Shown here: piece after piece, positions 50,197 to 60,407 of the stretch
Position numbering within the stretch: position 1 is the stretch's first letter
Layout: each line of letters starts with the position of its first letter
NCBI RefSeq assembly: GCF_022378355.1
Contig: NZ_JAKMAJ010000010.1
Coordinates: forward strand, 1 to 64,000
Direction: 5' to 3'
DNA length: 64,000 nucleotides
Source of the DNA: Brenneria bubanii
Lineage (GTDB): Bacteria; Pseudomonadota; Gammaproteobacteria; Enterobacterales; Enterobacteriaceae
Notes under the pieces: generated by a model
What the model saw: the letters and a program-made list of their open reading frames with translations, nothing else
What the model was told of the DNA's origin: nothing
The model's database searches: none
Program-made: the position numbers and the translations under genes

Positions 50197-50772
50197 TTAT
50201 TGGCGGATATACAAGCGATATGCCACCTGGCCGGCGACTTTTTCGCGGTGCAGTTGCCAGTTTTCCGGAATAACCAGCTGTGCATTCTCAGTTTCGGTTT
50301 CCACGTAGATCCACGCGTCTGGCGCTAACCAGCCCTGTTGTTCCAGCAGCGATAGCGTATCGTTCAATAAATCTTTGCGAAACGGCGGATCGAGAAAAAC
50401 CACATCAAACGGTTCGCCGTTCTGAGACAGCCATTGCAAGGTATCAGTATTAACGACGAGGGCATTCTCCGCGCGGAGCAGCGTCAGATTTTGCGTTAAT
50501 TGCTGCGCCACGATACGTTCCTTTTCCAACAGCGTGGCATGAGCGGCATAGCGCGACAGCGCCTCCAGCCCCAGAGCGCCGCTGCCGGCAAAGCAATCCA
50601 GACAGCGCGACTGCTGAATAACCGGCGCCAGCCAGTTGAACACCGTTTCACGCACGCGATCGGTGGTTGGCCTTAAGCCCGGGCTGATGGGAACAGGGAG
50701 TTTTCTGCCACGCCACTGACCACCGATAATTCGGATTTGCCCGGCGGCTGACGATGCATTTTTTTTAGCCAT
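50197..50772 (-). CDS. rsmD: 16S rRNA (guanine-966-N2)-methyltransferase
   Basis: A 191-residue SAM-dependent methyltransferase acting on the assembled 30S subunit. It has IRIIGGQWRGRKLPVP near the N terminus, PTTDRVRETVFNWL, the SAM motif DCFAGSGALGLEAL, and the catalytic DVVFLDPPF. It is divergent from ftsY, as in E. coli. Confidence 0.96.
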   Translation of the reverse strand: MAKKNASSAAGQIRIIGGQWRGRKLPVPISPGLRPTTDRVRETVFNWLAPVIQQSRCLDCFAGSGALGLEALSRYAAHATLLEKERIVAQQLTQNLTLLRAENALVVNTDTLQWLSQNGEPFDVVFLDPPFRKDLLNDTLSLLEQQGWLAPDAWIYVETETENAQLVIPENWQLHREKVAGQVAYRLYIRQ

Positions 50773-51086
50773 AGTTCACGTATTGGTCACCGTGCGGATA
50801 GCCCGCACAGCACGGTCGGGAAGATTTAAGCGTTATTCTAACGGCGCTTAAGCCATATACCCAATAGATTTATGGCGCGCCACCCGCACACCAGACAGGG
50901 CCGGCGTCACGCCGACTGCATAGAGGCGCGATTTGACATACTTCGTTACCGAGATTCTCCGCCATTGCCCCCTCTGGCTGCGTGTTGCTGATGCCAGTAA
51001 AGTGTTAAACTTGTTGTTTATCGTCACTATAGATTGGTCTTAATTATTTATTCGCCGCAGTGGACGGCGTGGAGCGCGATTGCAAC
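50773..51086. other. 314 bp between rsmD and ftsY without a gene
   Basis: Should hold the rsmD and ftsY promoters. TATACCCAATAGATTTATGG at 50854 begins like the ERIC-like element at 23958, but no matching opposite arm was found. Nothing else was recognised. Confidence 0.4.
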
Positions 51087-52496
51087 ATGGCAAAAGAAAA
51101 GAAAAAGCGCGGTTTTTTTTCCTGGCTTGGGCTAGGCCGTCAGGAAGAAGAACGACAAGAGCAACCGCAAGAGAAGTCTGAAATTCCTGAGACACCGGTC
51201 GCTGAAGCCGATGCCGAGACACATCCGGCCGCGGAGCAAGAAACGGAGCTACGGAAGGCTCCCGTTGTGGAAAACAATGCAGATCCCGAACGGCCGCGGC
51301 CGGAAGCAGCCGATGCGGCGACGGAAGATCTGACGCGGGAACCCGCGCCGGCGAAAGACGTCGAACCAGAAGAACAGACCGCGCAAATAGAAACAACGAG
51401 CGCCGCCAGTGAAGCTGAAACGGCTAGCGCCGCCGATGAGGATGAGAAAGAAGAACCCGCCGGTGATCACGCAAATCCAGTCGAAGAGCCGACGGAAACG
51501 GCCCTCGCCGTTGAGGATGAAGCGGACGCCGCAATCCAGCCCGTGACGGTCACGCACGAACAGGAACGGCCGACCCGGGAAGGATTCTTTGCTCGTCTGA
51601 AACGCAGTCTGGTAAAAACCCGTCAGAATTTAGGTTCAGGATTTATCGGATTGTTTCGTGGTAAGAAAATCGACGATGATCTGTTTGAAGAGCTGGAAGA
51701 ACAGTTACTGATTGCGGATGTCGGCGTTGAAACCACGCGTAAAATCATTACCAGCCTGACGGAGCACGCCAACCGTAAGCAATTGAAAGATGCGGATACG
51801 CTTTTTGCCAAGCTGAAAGAAGAAATGGCGACAATACTTGCTAAAGTTGATGAACCGCTGAATATCGAGGGCAAAACGCCCTACGTAATCCTGATGGTCG
51901 GCGTCAACGGCGTGGGGAAAACCACCACCATCGGCAAAATGGCGCGGCAATTTCAGGCGCAGGGCAAATCAGTGATGCTGGCGGCGGGAGATACGTTCCG
52001 CGCAGCGGCGGTTGAACAGCTTCAGGTTTGGGGCCAGCGTAATAATGTCGCGGTGGTCGCGCAGCATACCGGCGCCGACTCGGCTTCGGTCATTTTCGAC
52101 GCCATTCAGGCGGCGAAAGCCCGCGGAGTGGATGTGCTGATTGCCGATACCGCCGGTCGCTTGCAGAACAAAGCCCACCTGATGGAAGAGTTGAAGAAGA
52201 TAGTCCGCGTAATGAAAAAGCTGGATGACGAAGCGCCGCATGAAGTTATGCTGACGCTGGATGCCAGCACCGGACAAAACGCGGTGAGTCAGGCGAAACT
52301 TTTCAACGAAGCGGTCGGCCTGACGGGGATCGCATTAACCAAACTTGATGGCACCGCCAAGGGCGGGGTAATTTTCGCCATCGCCGACCAGTTTAGCATC
52401 CCGATTCGCTATATCGGCGTCGGCGAAGGTATCGAAGATTTGCGGCCGTTTAAGGCTGCCGATTTTATTGAGGCACTTTTTGCCCGAGAGGATTAA
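51087..52496 (+). CDS. ftsY: signal recognition particle receptor FtsY
   Basis: A 469-residue GTPase that docks ribosome-SRP complexes at the membrane. It has a membrane-binding N-terminal helix (KKRGFFSWLGLG), a long Glu/Ala/Pro-rich acidic A domain (about residues 20-165), the N domain, and the G domain with GVNGVGKTTTIGK, DTFRAAAVEQL, DTAGR, and TKLDGTAKGG. ATG 51087 was chosen by homology; the frame is open to 51060. First gene of ftsYEX. Confidence 0.97.
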   Translation: MAKEKKKRGFFSWLGLGRQEEERQEQPQEKSEIPETPVAEADAETHPAAEQETELRKAPVVENNADPERPRPEAADAATEDLTREPAPAKDVEPEEQTAQIETTSAASEAETASAADEDEKEEPAGDHANPVEEPTETALAVEDEADAAIQPVTVTHEQERPTREGFFARLKRSLVKTRQNLGSGFIGLFRGKKIDDDLFEELEEQLLIADVGVETTRKIITSLTEHANRKQLKDADTLFAKLKEEMATILAKVDEPLNIEGKTPYVILMVGVNGVGKTTTIGKMARQFQAQGKSVMLAAGDTFRAAAVEQLQVWGQRNNVAVVAQHTGADSASVIFDAIQAAKARGVDVLIADTAGRLQNKAHLMEELKKIVRVMKKLDDEAPHEVMLTLDASTGQNAVSQAKLFNEAVGLTGIALTKLDGTAKGGVIFAIADQFSIPIRYIGVGEGIEDLRPFKAADFIEALFARED

Positions 52497-52501
52497 AACG
52501 G

Positions 52502-53173
52502 ATGATTCGCTTTGAACAGGTCAGTAAAGCTTATCTCGGTGGACGTCAGGCGTTGCAGGGGGTGGACTTTTATCTGCGCCCGGCAGAAATGGCCTTCCTG
52601 ACTGGTCATTCTGGTGCGGGGAAAAGTACCCTGCTGAAGCTGATTTGCGGTATAGAACGTCCCAGTGCTGGTCAGATCCTGTTCGGCGGACACAATATCA
52701 GCCGCCTGAAAAAGCGTGAAGTACCCTTTTTACGCCGCCAGATCGGGATGATCTTTCAGGATCACCATTTGCTGATGGAACGTACCGTTTATGACAACGT
52801 CGCGATGCCGCTGGTTATCGCCGGCGCCAGTCGCGAGGACATTCGCCGCCGGGTTTCCGCCGCGCTCGACAAGGTAGGCCTGTTGGACAAAGCCAAAAAC
52901 TACCCTATTCAGCTCTCCGGCGGGGAACAGCAGCGTGTCGGCATCGCGCGGGCGGTGGTCAACAAGCCCGCGGTTTTGCTGGCGGACGAACCGACCGGTA
53001 ACCTGGATGACGCTTTGTCCGAAGGCATTCTCCGCCTGTTTGAAGAGTTCAATCGCGCAGGCGTCACCGTGTTGATGGCGACCCATGATACCGGGCTGAT
53101 ATCGCGACGAAATTACCGGGTCTTGACGTTGTCCAATGGCCGCATGATTGGGGGAAGTCATCATGGCGAATAA
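52502..53173 (+). CDS. ftsE: cell division ATP-binding protein FtsE
   Basis: A 223-residue ABC ATPase that with FtsX controls septal peptidoglycan hydrolases through EnvC. Walker [11 protein letters not shown]-loop [10 protein letters not shown], signature [14 protein letters not shown], Walker [12 protein letters not shown] and switch histidine MATHD are all present. It starts 5 bp after ftsY stops, and its end overlaps ftsX by 11 bp. Confidence 0.98.
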   Translation: MIRFEQVSKAYLGGRQALQGVDFYLRPAEMAFLTGHSGAGKSTLLKLICGIERPSAGQILFGGHNISRLKKREVPFLRRQIGMIFQDHHLLMERTVYDNVAMPLVIAGASREDIRRRVSAALDKVGLLDKAKNYPIQLSGGEQQRVGIARAVVNKPAVLLADEPTGNLDDALSEGILRLFEEFNRAGVTVLMATHDTGLISRRNYRVLTLSNGRMIGGSHHGE

Positions 53174-54131
53174 TAGCCGCAATGTGAAAAAGCCTGGCAC
53201 GAAGGCCAGGTCATTACGCGGCGGCTGGCAGGAACAGTGGCGTTACGCATGGATGAATACGCTGGCCGATATGCTGCGCCAGCCGCTGGCGACGTTGTTA
53301 ACCATTATGGTGATAGCGATTTCTCTGGCGTTACCCAGTATTTGCTATCTGGTGTGGAAAAACGTCAGTCAGGCCGCCGAGCAGTGGTATCCCACGCCGC
53401 AGTTAACCGTGTATCTGGATAAATCCCTGGACGACAACGCCGCGCAGGCGGTGATCACTCGGCTGCAATCGGAAGAGGGCGTCGAAAAGGTCAACTATCT
53501 GTCGCGCAATGAGGCGATGGGCGAATTCCGCAACTGGTCGGGCTTCGGCGGCGCGCTGGATATGCTGGAGGAAAATCCGTTGCCGGCGGTCGCCATCATT
53601 ACCCCGAAAATGACCTTCCAGAGTGCGGAAACCTTGACGACGTTGCGCGATCGAGTCGCCGCCACCCAAGGCGTGGACGAGGTCCGCATGGACGATAGCT
53701 GGTTTGCCCGCCTGGTCGCCCTGACCAGCCTGGTTGGCCAGATTTCCGCGACGATTGGCATATTGATGGTGATCGCCGTCTTCCTGGTGATCGGCAACAG
53801 CGTGCGCCTGAGCATCTTTAGCCGACGGGAAACCATCAACGTCATGAAGCTGATTGGCGCGACGGACGGTTTTATTCTGCGCCCCTTCCTCAACGGCGGC
53901 GCCGTAATGGGCTTTGCCGGCGCCGTGTTGTCGCTAATCCTGTCTCAGGCGCTGGTATGGCGGCTTGATGCGGTCGTCGCCCAAGTCGCGTCGGTCTTCG
54001 GCACCACCTTCAGGGTCAGAGGACTCAGTTGGGATGAATCCCTGCTGCTGTTGCTGATCGCCGCGATGATCGGCTGGTTGGCCGCGTGGCTGGCCACAGT
54101 CCAACATTTACGTCGTTTTACACCAGAATAA
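53163..54131 (+). CDS. ftsX: cell division protein FtsX
   Basis: A 322-residue inner membrane protein with a long cytoplasmic N terminus, four transmembrane segments and a periplasmic loop between the first two (about residues 75-190) that binds EnvC. It matches E. coli FtsX in [22 protein letters not shown] region, [13 protein letters not shown] and [23 protein letters not shown] region. ATG 53163 overlaps ftsE and has GGGGGAAG 5 nt upstream; an in-frame TTG at 53148 is less likely. Confidence 0.96.
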   Translation: MANNSRNVKKPGTKARSLRGGWQEQWRYAWMNTLADMLRQPLATLLTIMVIAISLALPSICYLVWKNVSQAAEQWYPTPQLTVYLDKSLDDNAAQAVITRLQSEEGVEKVNYLSRNEAMGEFRNWSGFGGALDMLEENPLPAVAIITPKMTFQSAETLTTLRDRVAATQGVDEVRMDDSWFARLVALTSLVGQISATIGILMVIAVFLVIGNSVRLSIFSRRETINVMKLIGATDGFILRPFLNGGAVMGFAGAVLSLILSQALVWRLDAVVAQVASVFGTTFRVRGLSWDESLLLLLIAAMIGWLAAWLATVQHLRRFTPE

Positions 54132-54150
54132 TCTTTTTTTGTTATACTCT

Positions 54151-54182
54151 TCCCTTGTGCATCGGGCTGTATGCACAAGGGA
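54151..54182. terminator. 12-bp perfect hairpin between ftsX and rpoH
   Basis: TCCCTTGTGCAT pairs with ATGCACAAGGGA across an 8-nt loop, 19 bp after the ftsX stop. A run of seven T lies before it rather than after, so on the plus strand it is not a canonical terminator; on the minus strand AAGAGTATAAC follows. It may still separate ftsYEX from rpoH. Confidence 0.5.
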
Positions 54183-54278
54183 ATGCCCTTCGGCCACCGC
54201 GTTTTTTTCGTCTCCGCCGACCCATAAATTCCTCAGTGATTCATCTTGATATGTTAAATAAGATGGATGAAAATAGGG

Positions 54279-54306
54279 GAACTTGTGAGAGAAATCACAG
54301 TCTGAA
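54279..54306 (+). promoter_or_regulatory. sigma-E promoter of rpoH (P3-like)
   Basis: GGAACTT (54279-54285), a 15-bp spacer, and GTCTGA (54301-54306) match the sigma-E consensus (GGAACTT, 15-16 bp, GTCTAA). E. coli rpoH P3 has GAACTT and TCTGA with a very similar spacer. It lies about 160 bp before the rpoH start and would link envelope or extreme heat stress to sigma-32 production. Confidence 0.9.
54285..54300. promoter_or_regulatory. CRP site inside the sigma-E promoter spacer
   Basis: TGTGAGAGAAATCACA is a perfect TGTGA-N6-TCACA CRP motif. It fills the spacer of the sigma-E promoter exactly. E. coli has a weaker match at the same place (TGTGG and TCACG). CRP is known to act on rpoH promoters there. 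Confidence 0.8.
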
Positions 54307-54467
54307 TACATTAGCTACTACGACGAATTTTCAATGAATTACCGCGGAAAGTCGGAGTAACACAGATAAATATCGCGGCTTGTTATTAACATATCGTTTT
54401 CGACAAGCGCATAGGCGATCTTCTCATTAAGAAGCATCGTATAAACCGTAGTCATGAGAGAGGTTGA

Positions 54468-55325
54468 ATGACCAAAGATATGCAAACTTTCACCTTAGTT
54501 CCCCAAGGCAGTCTGGAAGGTTATATTCGCGCCGCCAATGCCTATCCGATGCTGACGGCGGAGGAAGAGCGGGCTCTGGCTGAACGGCTGCATTATCAGG
54601 GCGATCTGGAGGCGGCTAAACAGCTTATTCTGTCGCACCTGCGTTTTGTTATTCATGTAGCCCGTAATTATGCCGGCTACGGCCTGCCGCAGGCGGATCT
54701 GATTCAGGAAGGCAATATCGGCCTGATGAAAGCGGTGCGCCGTTTTAATCCAGAAGTGGGCGTTCGTCTGGTCTCCTTTGCCGTGCACTGGATCAAGGCT
54801 GAAATCCACGAATACGTGTTGCGCAACTGGCGTATCGTGAAAGTCGCGACCACTAAAGCGCAACGTAAGCTGTTCTTCAACCTGCGGAAATCCAAACAGC
54901 GTCTTGGCTGGTTTAATCAGGATGAAGTCGAATTGGTCGCCCGGGAACTGGGCGTAACCAGTAAAGACGTGCTTGAGATGGAATCACGCATGGCGGCGCA
55001 GGACATGACCTTTGATCCGACGCCGGACGAAGAGACGCACGACGGCAAAGCCATGTCGCCGATGCTTTACCTGCAGGATAAGTCTTCCGATTTTGCCGAC
55101 GGCATTGAGGAAGACAACTGGGAAAGCCATGCGGCGGATAAACTGACCTACGCATTGGAAGGTCTGGACGAACGGAGTCAGCACATTATCCGTGCCCGTT
55201 GGCTGGACGATGACAACAAATCGACACTGCAGGAACTGGCCGATCAATATGGTGTTTCCGCGGAGCGCGTACGCCAGTTGGAAAAGAACGCCATGAAAAA
55301 ACTGCGAGCGGCGATAGAGGCCTGA
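54468..55325 (+). CDS. rpoH: heat-shock sigma factor sigma-32
   Basis: A 285-residue group 3 sigma factor directing transcription of chaperone and protease genes. It has region 2 ([33 protein letters not shown] over residues 57-90), the RpoH box QRKLFFNLR, and the region 4 helix-turn-helix [20 protein letters not shown]. It matches E. coli RpoH from end to end. The leader carries sigma-E and CRP signals; as in E. coli the mRNA start probably folds as a thermosensor, but I did not model it. hslVU in this window has a matching promoter. Confidence 0.98.
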   Translation: MTKDMQTFTLVPQGSLEGYIRAANAYPMLTAEEERALAERLHYQGDLEAAKQLILSHLRFVIHVARNYAGYGLPQADLIQEGNIGLMKAVRRFNPEVGVRLVSFAVHWIKAEIHEYVLRNWRIVKVATTKAQRKLFFNLRKSKQRLGWFNQDEVELVARELGVTSKDVLEMESRMAAQDMTFDPTPDEETHDGKAMSPMLYLQDKSSDFADGIEEDNWESHAADKLTYALEGLDERSQHIIRARWLDDDNKSTLQELADQYGVSAERVRQLEKNAMKKLRAAIEA

Positions 55326-55366
55326 ATCTGCTGACGGCATGCTCATGGCGCCGCACGCCACATCAT

Positions 55367-55394
55367 AAAAATCCCCGCGCCAGCGGGGATTTTT
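55367..55394 (+). terminator. rpoH terminator
   Basis: AAAAATCCCCGC and GCGGGGATTTTT pair around GCCA, with T continuing after the stem. It is 41 bp after the rpoH stop and also faces the end of panM, so it can work in both directions. Confidence 0.93.
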
Positions 55395-55408
55395 TTACGC
55401 CCAACCAA

Positions 55409-55840
55409 CTATAAATGCCCGTCTAAGCTAGCCAAACCGCCATGCTTTACATAGCGCCAACCGCCGGAAACCGGTGAGAAACCACAGCTGATCATGAATT
55501 TCCCCAGTATCGACTCATTAACCGTCGAGTGATCGGCCGTGACCAGCCACCACTCTTTGATCTCGGGCAAGGCCCTGAGCGTCTCTTCTACCAGGTAGCG
55601 CCCCACGCCGCGCCTTCGGGTCTCTACACGCACCATAAGATCATTCAGCTGAGCGTATTCTCCTTTTATTTCCACGAGCACACTCGCCGACAGTCGGTCG
55701 TTAAAGCGGGCAGCAAACACACGTCTTTCCGGCGTAAGTTGCTTTTCCAGCAGCTCAATATGTTGATGCGGCCAGATCTTAGACAGGTCAATTTTATCCT
55801 GGGGGCTGAATACGCTAAGAGACTCAACGGTTAATTTCAT
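55409..55840 (-). CDS. panM: PanD maturation factor PanM (PanZ), GNAT family
   Basis: A 143-residue acetyltransferase-fold protein that triggers self-cleavage of aspartate decarboxylase PanD in response to acetyl-CoA. It has the acetyl-CoA loop RRRGVGRYLVEETL, DLSKIWP near the N terminus, and VFAARFNDRLSASV, matching E. coli PanM (127 residues) with a C-terminal extension. Lies between rpoH and the liv genes as in E. coli. Confidence 0.93.
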   Translation of the reverse strand: MKLTVESLSVFSPQDKIDLSKIWPHQHIELLEKQLTPERRVFAARFNDRLSASVLVEIKGEYAQLNDLMVRVETRRRGVGRYLVEETLRALPEIKEWWLVTADHSTVNESILGKFMISCGFSPVSGGWRYVKHGGLASLDGHL

Positions 55841-56248
55841 TTACTAGCACTCCATTATATGAGTGAAGAATAATGTATCTGGTTTGTAGTCAAATGGTTA
55901 TCCAATCAATTTGTTACCATACACAGCAAAAATGTTTTTTTGATTAACCAAATTTTCGAATAAAACGTTATTGATTAACGAGTAATGCAGCACAAATCAC
56001 TATAAAAAAATTAAACACTGAACTTTAAACCTAGTATTTTATGCTGTTTAGACAGCTTGTTTTTGATGGCTTCAGTTGATTTGCAGCATAAAATTCCTGT
56101 TTAATAATATGAAAAATAAAGTCTTATTAGAAAATATTACTAATAATGACGCTAACCTATTCTTGTATATCAGGAAAAAGGTTATCTTATGGCACAGGGC
56201 AGTCAATTTTTCGACAGTATCCATAATAACGATACATGGGGTAAACGG
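55841..56248 (+). promoter_or_regulatory. liv promoter and leader region
   Basis: 408 bp, strongly A/T-rich with several A and T tracts, as expected for an Lrp-controlled promoter. It contains an 11-bp perfect stem, ATTTTATGCTG (56036-56046) with CAGCATAAAAT (56084-56094). Its left arm overlaps a smaller hairpin, GCTGT-TTAG-ACAGC (56043-56056), which is followed by TTGTTTTT. The two folds exclude each other. No ORF of note lies here. Confidence 0.5.
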
Positions 56249-57361
56249 ATGAAATTTAGTAAAGGTAAAGCATTGCTGATGGGATGCATGGCTATCGCAC
56301 TGAGTCAGACTGCACATGCCGAAGATATCAAAATCGCGGTTGTCGGGGCGATGTCTGGTCCTGTCGCACAGTACGGCGATATGGAGTTTATCGGCGCGCG
56401 TCAGGCCATTGCCGATATCAACGCCAAAGGGGGCGTTGAGGGAAATAAGCTGGTTGGCGTTGAATACGATGATGCGTGCGACCCGAAACAGGCGGTCGCC
56501 GTTGCCAACAAGGTGATCAATGACGGCATTCGCTATGTGATCGGCCATTTGTGTTCTTCCTCCACGCAGCCGGCGTCTGATATTTATGAAGAAGAAGGCG
56601 TGATTATGATTACGCCGGCCGCAACCAACGCCGATCTGACCACTCGCGGCTACAATCTGGTGCTGCGCACCACCGGTCTTGATTCCGATCAGGGTCCAAC
56701 CGCGGCAAAATACATTGTCGAGACGATTAAACCTCAGCGTATTGCCGTTGTACACGACAAACAACAATACGGCGAAGGTCTGGCTCGCGCCGTTCAGGAT
56801 AACCTGAAAAAATCCGGCGCAAATGTAGTGCTGTTTGAAGGTGTGACGGCGGGCGATAAAGATTTTTCCACGCTGGTTGCGCGTTTGAAGAAAGAAAATG
56901 TGGACTTCGTTTATTTTGGCGGCTACTACCCGGAAATGGGCCAGATTTTGCGGCAAGCGCGTCAGGCCGGCATGACGACCAAATTTATGGGGCCGGAAGG
57001 CGTGGGTAACTCATCCCTGTCCAACATTGCCGGCGCTGCATCCGAAGGCATGCTGGTTACGCTGCCTAAACGTTACGATCAGGTCCCCGCCAACCAACCG
57101 GTTGTTGATGCGCTGAAGGCGAAAAAGCTGGATCCGAGCGGTCCGTTCATCTGGACCACCTATGCCGCCATTCAATCGCTGACGACCTCAATGCAGCGTA
57201 GCGGCAGCATGGAGCCGGAAAAGCTGGCGAGCGACCTGAAGGCCAAATCCGTTGATACCGTGATGGGGCCATTGGGCTGGGATGCAAAAGGCGACCTGAA
57301 AGGGTTTGAGTTTGGTGTGTTTGAGTGGCATGCAGACGGTACGTCCAGCGCAGTGAAATAA
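56249..57361 (+). CDS. livJ: branched-chain amino acid periplasmic binding protein
   Basis: A 370-residue class I binding protein for Leu/Ile/Val. Signal peptide from [13 protein letters not shown] to AHA-ED (about residue 24), then [34 protein letters not shown] and [19 protein letters not shown]. The signal peptide (KGKALL.GC) and [11 protein letters not shown] and SVDTVMGPL resemble LivJ more than LivK; E. coli has both, here one gene occupies the locus. ATG 56249 fits the signal peptide. An in-frame ATG at 56189 has the better ribosome site (AAAGG) and would add 20 residues before it. Confidence 0.93.
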   Translation: MKFSKGKALLMGCMAIALSQTAHAEDIKIAVVGAMSGPVAQYGDMEFIGARQAIADINAKGGVEGNKLVGVEYDDACDPKQAVAVANKVINDGIRYVIGHLCSSSTQPASDIYEEEGVIMITPAATNADLTTRGYNLVLRTTGLDSDQGPTAAKYIVETIKPQRIAVVHDKQQYGEGLARAVQDNLKKSGANVVLFEGVTAGDKDFSTLVARLKKENVDFVYFGGYYPEMGQILRQARQAGMTTKFMGPEGVGNSSLSNIAGAASEGMLVTLPKRYDQVPANQPVVDALKAKKLDPSGPFIWTTYAAIQSLTTSMQRSGSMEPEKLASDLKAKSVDTVMGPLGWDAKGDLKGFEFGVFEWHADGTSSAVK

Positions 57362-57440
57362 GCAACCGAATCTGTATTAATCCCTCAATACCGATGCCCC
57401 CGTAATCGCAAGACCCGGGGGCAGAATTTAAGGTAAAGGT

Positions 57441-58367
57441 ATGTCCGAGCAGTTCCTCTATTTTCTTCAGCAGATGTTCAACGGCCTGACGTTGGGCAGC
57501 ACTTATGCGCTGATCGCCATTGGCTACACCATGGTTTACGGCATTATCGGCATGATTAACTTTGCGCACGGCGAAGTTTATATGATCGGTAGCTATGTCT
57601 CTTTTATCGTTATTGCCGCCCTGATGATGATGGGCATTGACGCCGGCTGGTTATTAATCGGCGCGGCCTTTATCGCCGCCGTGGTGATTTCCAGCGCCTA
57701 TGGCTGGAGCATCGAGCGCGTGGCCTATAAACCGGTGCGCACCTCCAAGCGCCTGATCGCGCTTATTTCCGCCATCGGCATGTCGATTTTCCTGCAAAAC
57801 TACGTCAGCCTGACCCAGGGTTCCCGTGACGTCGCGCTGCCAAGCCTGGTTACCGGGCAATGGACGCTGGGTGAGAGCAACGGTTTTGCCGCGACGGTCA
57901 GCACCATGCAATTAACCATCTGGGTTGTCACCTTCCTGGCAATGCTGGCGCTGACGCTATTTATTCGTTATTCGCGCATGGGGCGCGCCTGCCGCGCCTG
58001 CGCCGAAGATCTGAAAATGGCCAGCCTGCTGGGCATCAGCACAGACCGGGTCATCTCTTTGACGTTTGTGATTGGCGCGGCAATGGCCGCGGTGGCCGGT
58101 GTTCTGCTGGGGCAGTTCTATGGCGTGATCAACCCCTACATTGGCTTCATGGCGGGGATGAAAGCCTTTACGGCCGCAGTGCTTGGCGGCATCGGCAGTA
58201 TTCCTGGCGCGATGATCGGCGGTTTGATTCTGGGCGTGGCGGAAGCGCTGACATCCGCCTATCTGAGCACGGAGTATAAGGACGCCGTCTCCTTCGCGCT
58301 GTTGATCGCCGTGCTGTTGGTCATGCCCACCGGTATTCTTGGCCGCCCGGAGGTTGAGAAAGTATGA
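57441..58367 (+). CDS. livH: branched-chain amino acid ABC permease LivH
   Basis: A 308-residue inner membrane permease, same length as E. coli LivH, with about eight helices. Recognisable blocks are [25 protein letters not shown] region, [26 protein letters not shown] (the cytoplasmic loop that contacts the ATPases), and [17 protein letters not shown]. Its stop overlaps livM (ATGA). Confidence 0.97.
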   Translation: MSEQFLYFLQQMFNGLTLGSTYALIAIGYTMVYGIIGMINFAHGEVYMIGSYVSFIVIAALMMMGIDAGWLLIGAAFIAAVVISSAYGWSIERVAYKPVRTSKRLIALISAIGMSIFLQNYVSLTQGSRDVALPSLVTGQWTLGESNGFAATVSTMQLTIWVVTFLAMLALTLFIRYSRMGRACRACAEDLKMASLLGISTDRVISLTFVIGAAMAAVAGVLLGQFYGVINPYIGFMAGMKAFTAAVLGGIGSIPGAMIGGLILGVAEALTSAYLSTEYKDAVSFALLIAVLLVMPTGILGRPEVEKV

Positions 58368-59635
58368 AAAAGCTCAATCCCCTCAATGCCTGTATTTGCG
58401 CATTCACCCTGCTGGTGCTGGCTAGCTTCGTCATGGGCATGCAGCTTGAGCTTGATGGCACCAGACTGGTTGTGCGGGGCGCCGATCAAATCCGCTGGCA
58501 CTGGATTGGAGCCGGCTGTGTTGTGGTTTTCTTCTTTCAGTTGGTCCGCCCGCTTATCCAGCAGGGTATGCAGAAGTTTTCCGGCCCATCGCTGGTGCTG
58601 CCGAGTTTTGACGGCAGTACGCCCCGGCAGAAACTGCTGGCGGGGGTGATAATTATCGCCGCCATCGCCTGGCCTTTTCTGGTTTCACGCGGCACCGTGG
58701 ATATCGCCACCCTGACCCTGATTTACGTCATGCTGGGCCTGGGATTAAACGTCGTCGTCGGCCTGTCCGGCCTGCTGGTGTTAGGCTATGGCGGTTTTTA
58801 CGCCATCGGCGCTTATACCTATGCGCTGTTGAATAATTACTATGGCTTGGGCTTTTGGGAAAGCCTGCCGCTGGCCGGCATAACCGCCGCCCTGTCGGGT
58901 TTTCTGCTGGGCTTCCCGGTATTGCGTCTGCGGGGCGACTACCTGGCCATCGTCACGCTGGGATTCGGCGAAATCGTACGTATCCTGCTGCTGAACAATA
59001 CTGAAATCACCGGCGGTCCGAACGGCATCAGCCAGATCCCCAAACCGACTCTTTTTGGTCTTGAATTCAGCCGTAGCGCGCGTGACGGCTGGGATACCTT
59101 CCATCACTTCTTCGGACTGAAGTACGACCCCAGCGATCGCATTATTTTCCTCTACCTGGTGGCGCTGCTGCTGGTGATCCTGACTGTATTTATCATCAAT
59201 CGCCTGCTGCGGATGCCGCTGGGCCGGGCCTGGGAAGCGCTGCGCGACGATGAGATCGCCTGCCGCTCGCTGGGACTCAGCCCGACGCGCATCAAGCTGA
59301 CGGCATTCACCATCAGCGCCGCGTTCGCCGGTTTTGCCGGCACCTTGTTTGCCGCCCGCCAGGGATTTGTCAGCCCGGAATCTTTCACCTTCGCCGAGTC
59401 CGCATTTGTCCTGGCGATTGTAGTGCTGGGCGGCATGGGCTCGCAGTTCGCGGTGATTCTCGCCGCCATATTGCTGGTGGTGTCGCGCGAGCTGATGCGT
59501 GATTTGAACGAATACAGCATGCTGCTGCTGGGCGCGCTGATGGTATTGATGATGATTTGGCGTCCGCAAGGTCTGCTGCCGATGAAGCGCCCGCAGATGA
59601 AGCTGAAAGTAAGCGAGAAGGAAGAGCAGGCATGA
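58364..59635 (+). CDS. livM: branched-chain amino acid ABC permease LivM
   Basis: A 423-residue second permease subunit with about ten helices. It has [24 protein letters not shown] region, [21 protein letters not shown] region, [15 protein letters not shown] as the coupling loop and [13 protein letters not shown]. Matches E. coli LivM (425). It overlaps livH and livG by 4 bp each (ATGA). Confidence 0.97.
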   Translation: MKKLNPLNACICAFTLLVLASFVMGMQLELDGTRLVVRGADQIRWHWIGAGCVVVFFFQLVRPLIQQGMQKFSGPSLVLPSFDGSTPRQKLLAGVIIIAAIAWPFLVSRGTVDIATLTLIYVMLGLGLNVVVGLSGLLVLGYGGFYAIGAYTYALLNNYYGLGFWESLPLAGITAALSGFLLGFPVLRLRGDYLAIVTLGFGEIVRILLLNNTEITGGPNGISQIPKPTLFGLEFSRSARDGWDTFHHFFGLKYDPSDRIIFLYLVALLLVILTVFIINRLLRMPLGRAWEALRDDEIACRSLGLSPTRIKLTAFTISAAFAGFAGTLFAARQGFVSPESFTFAESAFVLAIVVLGGMGSQFAVILAAILLVVSRELMRDLNEYSMLLLGALMVLMMIWRPQGLLPMKRPQMKLKVSEKEEQA

Positions 59636-60402
59636 GTACGCAGCCATTACTATCCGTCAGAGGTCTGATGATGCGTTTCGGCGGTCTGCTGGCGGTCAAC
59701 AACGTTGAACTGGATTTAAACGCGGGAGAAATCGTCTCGCTTATCGGCCCGAACGGCGCCGGTAAAACCACGGTATTTAACTGCCTGACCGGTTTTTATC
59801 GCCCCACCGGCGGCACTATCATGCTGCGCGATCGGCATCTGGAAGGCTTGCCCGGACAGAAAATCGCCCGGATGGGCGTGGTTCGCACCTTTCAGCACGT
59901 GCGCCTGTTTCGTGAAATGACCGTGATTGAGAATCTGCTGGTGGCCCAGCACCAGCATCTCAAAAGCGGCATCTTCGCCGGGCTGCTGAAAACGCCGGGA
60001 TTTCGGCGCGCGGAAGCCGACGCCCAGGCGCGCGCGGCCGAGTGGCTGGAACGAGTCGGCCTGCTGGAGCTCGCCAATCGTCAGGCCGGCAATCTGGCAT
60101 ACGGTCAGCAGCGACGGCTGGAAATCGCCCGCTGCATGGTGACCCGACCGGACCTGTTGATGCTGGACGAGCCGGCGGCCGGACTCAACCCAAAAGAAAC
60201 CGAAGAGTTAAATCTACTGATCGCCGAGCTGCGCGATCGTCATCAGGTTTCTGTACTGTTGATTGAGCATGACATGAAGCTGGTTATGGGCATTTCCGAT
60301 CGGATTTATGTCGTCAATCAGGGAACGCCGCTGGCCCACGGAACCCCGGCTGAAATTCGTAATAACCCGGATGTCATCCGTGCTTATCTGGGTGAAGGAT
60401 AA
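59632..60402 (+). CDS. livG: branched-chain amino acid ABC ATPase LivG
   Basis: A 256-residue ATPase: Walker [10 protein letters not shown], signature [14 protein letters not shown] (the LivG-type variant of LSGGQ), Walker [16 protein letters not shown], and [13 protein letters not shown] 59632 overlaps the livM stop; a longer open frame from 59557 lies inside livM and is not used. Confidence 0.97.
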   Translation: MSTQPLLSVRGLMMRFGGLLAVNNVELDLNAGEIVSLIGPNGAGKTTVFNCLTGFYRPTGGTIMLRDRHLEGLPGQKIARMGVVRTFQHVRLFREMTVIENLLVAQHQHLKSGIFAGLLKTPGFRRAEADAQARAAEWLERVGLLELANRQAGNLAYGQQRRLEIARCMVTRPDLLMLDEPAAGLNPKETEELNLLIAELRDRHQVSVLLIEHDMKLVMGISDRIYVVNQGTPLAHGTPAEIRNNPDVIRAYLGEG

Positions 60403-60407
60403 CCTTT

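Noticed and set aside
56072-56956. A 294-codon frame antisense to the liv binding protein
   Set aside because: Covered by a clear livJ-type gene; the frame reads as a reverse shadow ending in the A/T-rich leader.
58781-59647. A 288-codon frame antisense to livM
   Set aside because: Gln/Arg-rich low-complexity product of no known family, opposite a clear livM gene.
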